A DNA stretch of 64,000 nt from Paramacrobiotus metropolitanus (lineage: Eukaryota; Tardigrada; Eutardigrada; Parachela; Macrobiotidae). Under the pieces are notes generated by a model. It ran no database searches. It was not told where the DNA came from and saw only the letters and a list, made by a program, of their open reading frames with translations. This document shows positions 60,338-64,000 of this stretch, piece by piece. Each line of letters starts with the position of its first letter. The first letter of the stretch is position 1. Location: contig NW_026570267.1 in assembly GCF_019649055.1 (NCBI RefSeq), positions 186,001 to 250,000 of the forward strand, read 5' to 3'. The position numbers and the translations under genes were made by a program.

Positions 60338-62197
60338 GCTATATATGAGTAGCCTTCTCCTTCTCCTTCCGCCTTCTCCTTTGCCTCCGCCTTCTAGCAG
60401 TAACCTTCTCCTTCGCCTTCTCCTTTTAAGTTTACGCCTTTTCCTTCTCTTTCCCCTTCCATTTTTTAGGCATTCGCCTTCAGGCAATTTGACAACTAAC
60501 CCTTACTTGCTGTGGGAACAATATTGGGCTTAGAATACAGTACTGGCACTGCATTTTAACAGGAGAACCTCACATGCTATTTAGGCGTTTACGAATAGAT
60601 GTACACAGTATGTATGCATAATTTGTACACGGATAAATCACGCATATGCACTTTAGGATTACTTTGCAGTTTGCATTATGCATTAAGATGTTAGCTTTAT
60701 TTATAACGTGTAGGAAGAAGGCCATCCGCTAAACGCCGCAATAATTCAGACCTGAATCCTAACGAGTTATTTCATTATTTATTCGCCTACTGGAACGGGT
60801 GTGGAGTTAGTTGGGAGAAAGCAAAGGTGTATAACCGTCAAAACCAAACCGTACCTCACCATGGCTTTGATAACGATCAGGAGAGAACTGAAAAACACAT
60901 TCGTTATCGTGCTGTGGTTTCGGAAAAAGACGAAGAAAAAGCGTATCGTATCCATTTCGGTGGTTTCCGGAAAGTTCACCTGCAAAGTGCGAATAGTCAA
61001 AAACGTTCAAAGGGCGTATTTGTAAACATGTGATTGATTGCATCTGCTCATAGCGCGGAGCTGCTTCCAGCTGTTTTAAGCTTTCTAAAGGAAGGTGACT
61101 CTTCCACCGCGTTTTTGAACTTTCCTTCCAGGGTGGTGGGAAGAAAACCGGACACCGGGGATCTGAAAACCACTGGTTATACGAATCGATCAAACCTGCA
61201 GTTTGATGGCCGTCTACTTCAAAGGTCACTACAACAGGCACCCACAAGCCCAAAGTTATTGGCGCTGCAAAGAGCTCGAGCTGCTTCGCCCGGTACAGTA
61301 TATATTTCATATATTTATACGCGTATATATTTATTTCATATATAAACGTATATATAAGTGGTAATTCAGGCAATAATCCATTGGTAAATATTAGATGTTT
61401 GCAGATGCTGTACCAATTTGACCCGTATCAAGCCATGGAACCGTGGCAAAGCGCCCTTCCTCATCACGAAAACAGAGTATTCCAGCGTTAGCTGTGTGTG
61501 CAGGTTGCAAGCAGCTTTTAAGTATGCGGATGTCAGCGTGATTGTTAAGCGTTCGGAACTAGACTATAAGCAGGGAAGCAATGTGGACGTAATTTCCGAA
61601 GCAAAACCGAGACGATACTGCATGAAAGTGAACTGCACATCCGGAAACGCTTTTAATTTTGATCCTAGCGTAGCACGTCTGGACCCAGTCGTAAAAGAGT
61701 TTCCGGAAGTTGATTTGCTTGCAGTTGCTGTATTCAAGACCAACAAAACGTTCTGACCTACCTAATCGGCAACGTTAAGGTTGCCAGTATTGTTTAAGTA
61801 GACATCTAACAGGTTTCGCAGGCGATACAGGTTGTTACACTGAATAAAAACCGTGTTAAATTTTCAAGGTTTTTTGTTTCTTGACCACTAACAGACTTGA
61901 AATATATGTGAGCTTTGTGCGCTTTTTGACAATGTGTATGGTTTTTCTGTTTAACTAATAAAAAAATGATAATGCTACAGTTCTATCCAATGATGCATGT
62001 GCAAAAAATGGTATTTTGCGACATTTTTTACAAATCACATTAAACACAATCAGAAGGCGAGGCGTAAAAACAGAAAGGCGAAGGAGGAGAAGGAATAGGC
62101 GTAAAACTTGTAAGGAGAAGGCGAAGGAGAAGGTTATTGGCTGAAGGCGGAAACCGGAGAAGGCGGAAGGAGAAGGAGAAGGCCACTCATATATAGC
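60338..62197. mobile_element. 1.86-kb element with purine/pyrimidine-rich terminal inverted repeats
   Basis: The left end, GCTATATATGAGTAGCCTTC followed by (CCTTCT)-rich sequence to about 60490, is inverted at the right end: (GAAGGA)-rich sequence from about 62050, then CCACTCATATATAGC. Flanks CCTTTTGACG and CCTTTATGACG are near-matching 10-11-base direct repeats, the size made by Mutator-like elements. Inside are a minus-strand frame 61373-60807 (about 160 protein-like codons, TLGLWVPVVVTFEVDGHQTA) and a plus-strand frame 61504-61756 (ADVSVIVKRSELDYKQGSNV), neither recognised as transposase. They may be captured host sequence. Confidence 0.6.
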
Positions 62198-62345
62198 CCT
62201 TTATGACGCAGTTAATATTACAGTATTATCTATGTCGTGTATGATGTCAGCACAGCGCTTGTTAATTATACTCGTATTATAACAACTTGTTGTAATACGA
62301 GTAATTATATAAGCGACCATTAGTTATTGGAGCTGCGCCCACTAA

Positions 62346-63757
62346 CCAGGGAACATTTTCCGCCTCCAAATTAAAAAAATTCTCATGTTTTGTAAAATGG
62401 TAGTGTACTATTGTAGAAAGCTTAAAAAATATTTTTAGCTGCCATCGTCAAGGGGCGTGGCCAGACAACAATTAAAAGTTTGCATACTATCATATAGAGC
62501 CCGTAAATCGTCACAATTTTGGCAGCGAAACGAAAAATTTTGTCGTACTGAGCAAACGTAACGAAACTAACTGCACGCTTCCTGTCCCATAAAATAACGA
62601 ACCTTGACAGATTTATAAAATGTTTGGCGCAACTTAACGATAACTTTCGATATTTTCCGTAAAAAACTGAACTCAACGAAATCGCAAAAATACAAATCAC
62701 AGTAGTAAGCGTTCCTGGGATTAATTTTATTTATCTGAATTTTCTATGTCGTTCCACATCAAAATAGTAGATCAGATCATCAAGCTTCTATGAAATTGCA
62801 GCTTGCACTTTTGCAGTTCACTAGTGCCGTTATAATTTGCTGAAGCTATAAACAACATGTGCTTACGAAACACTAGTGCAGTGTCTAGAACTGGGAGTTT
62901 CATAAGCGTCAGATTCACTATTGTACAATAGGTTGCAGCTTCAGTGTGCGCTTATGAAGGAGACCCTGTTCCGGGCGCCCAAAACACTGAATTATTTGTC
63001 TTAGGCGCAAGAGACGCACGCACGAGTGCGGCTTTGGCGTATAATTGGAAAATAATTTATTTTATTTTCTAAATTCCACATCGGTATCTTTTTTGACGAA
63101 GAAAGCGGCTCGAAATTTCAATATAACTTCGCGAAGCGAGATACATTTTCTTATAACGAAACTTAACGAAGCGGTGCTCAGAAGTCCGTAAAACATGCGC
63201 GGGGCTTGACGATTCGTTTCGTTAACGTTCGTTAAGCTTCGTCAAAATGACGATTTACGGACTCTACTATCATATACTGGAAATGCAGTGCAGTTCAAGT
63301 TATTCGTAATTATTATGTGAACTTTTTCCTGCAGCACCGTGGACTTTTGCAGCTGTCCGCTGTCGTGAAATGATGAACTTATTAGCAGAACAAAGTTTTT
63401 GCACAACTTATTGTTTACAACACAAATCGATAAAAATTTTCCGAAAATGTGTATTCAGGCAGCAATGGCCCAAGCCGGCGCACGTGGGCCTCTTTTACTT
63501 ACATAATTTCACGACAGCGGACAGCTGCAACCACGGTGCTGCAGGAAAAGTTAACATAATATTACGAATAACTTGCACTGCACTGCATTACAGTACTGTA
63601 TATGATAGTACTTATGGAAACCTTTAATTGTGTCTGGCCACGCCCCCTTGACGATGGCATCTAGAAATATTTTTTTAAGCATATGTACTACAATGGTACG
63701 TACACCATTTACAAAACATAGGACTTTTTTTGGTTGGAGGCGGAAAATGTTCCCTGG
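62346..63757. mobile_element. Foldback MITE, PIF/Harbinger-like, carrying a nested insertion
   Basis: Ends CCAGGGAACATTTTCCGCCT and its complement are flanked by TAA (62343-62345 and 63758-63760). After subtracting the nested element, the left part (62346-62494 plus 63275-63372) is inverted against 63503-63757, with a loop of about 130 bases, so almost the whole element is a hairpin. No transposase. Confidence 0.85.
62495..63266. mobile_element. 772-base hAT-type element nested in the foldback MITE
   Basis: The termini TAGAGYCCGTAAATCGTC are inverted repeats of 18 bases with one mismatch (YARNG start). The 8-base duplication CTATCATA lies at 62487-62494 and 63267-63274. The interior holds repeated CGTTAAG/CTTAACG words and no transposase. 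Confidence 0.88.
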
Positions 63758-63760
63758 TAA

Positions 63761-64000
63761 GGTCCTAAGAATTAACGACCAGGATGATGGCCATAGGCCC
63801 ACAACCAACCGCTCACCGAGACAATGCAGCGCATCCGAAAGCTAATTGCTTCCATGAGAAACCGCACGGGAAATACTTTGTTTGTTTGTATTACTAAACA
63901 TTTTGAAAAGAAACCCCGGTTCTGTTCATCTACGCCTCATCACATCATTCACAATTTCACTTGCACCCCGAGGAAACGTTTCACAACCACAACAAAATAC
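63761..64000. other. Window end, no supported gene
   Basis: Mixed-composition DNA. No coding or repeat feature was recognised before the window ends. Confidence 0.4.

Noticed and set aside
60296-60533. Leu/Pro/Ser-rich frame and its Arg/Lys-rich opposite
   Set aside because: Direct translation of the CCTTCT-rich terminal repeat.

Overview
The window is nuclear DNA from an invertebrate animal. Genes are split by short GT-AG introns (about 30 to 500 bases), spacing is compact, and the A+T-rich intergenic DNA holds many small transposons, inverted repeats and satellite blocks. The recognisable genes are all animal-type: ISWI, GAR1, ADCK1, ADCK2, ferrochelatase and TMEM223. A haem-pathway ferrochelatase argues against a typical nematode. 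A small ecdysozoan such as a tardigrade fits, but that is inference and no marker proves it. No tRNA, rRNA or CRISPR array was seen. Layout, left to right: 0-5.2 kb (+) ISWI chromatin remodeller; 5.7-8.3 kb (-) a 556-residue protein of unknown family and a possible 67-residue protein; 9.1-10.2 kb (-) a secreted protein joining a beta-rich, pore-former-like segment to a furin-type site and a cystine-knot tail; 12-13 kb (-) a frameshifted copy of a four-helix membrane protein whose intact paralogue lies at 48.7-49.7 kb (+). From 14.7 to 22.2 kb there are three mitochondrial genes: TMEM223 (+), ADCK2 (-, convergent) and ferrochelatase (-). At 23.5-24.6 kb (-) is a small Ser/Lys-rich protein. From 25 to 32 kb there are a large foldback repeat, a hypothetical acidic exon, an uncharacterised five-exon gene (+) with one in-frame stop, and a diverged 0.6-kb-arm inverted repeat. 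ADCK1 (+) occupies 32.8-36.0 kb and carries two hAT-type insertions, one of them in an exon. Two uncharacterised minus-strand genes follow, then a perfect 55-base-arm palindrome just upstream of GAR1 (+, 40.7-41.7 kb). From 42.7 to 47.3 kb the DNA is almost wholly satellite. After the intact membrane-protein paralogue come poorly supported hypothetical exons (50-54 kb), a young 4.15-kb LTR element with gag but no pol (54.5-58.6 kb), an inverted-terminal-repeat element with purine/pyrimidine-rich ends (60.3-62.2 kb) and a foldback element carrying a nested hAT element (62.3-63.8 kb). Functionally, ADCK1, ADCK2, ferrochelatase and TMEM223 all act in or on mitochondria (quinone/cristae biology, haem synthesis, complex IV assembly), whereas ISWI and GAR1 are nuclear housekeeping genes. 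Nothing suggests the genes form one pathway operon. The most unusual items are the secreted cystine-knot fusion, the gag-only retrotransposon, the transposon inside the ADCK1 exon and the perfect palindrome beside GAR1.
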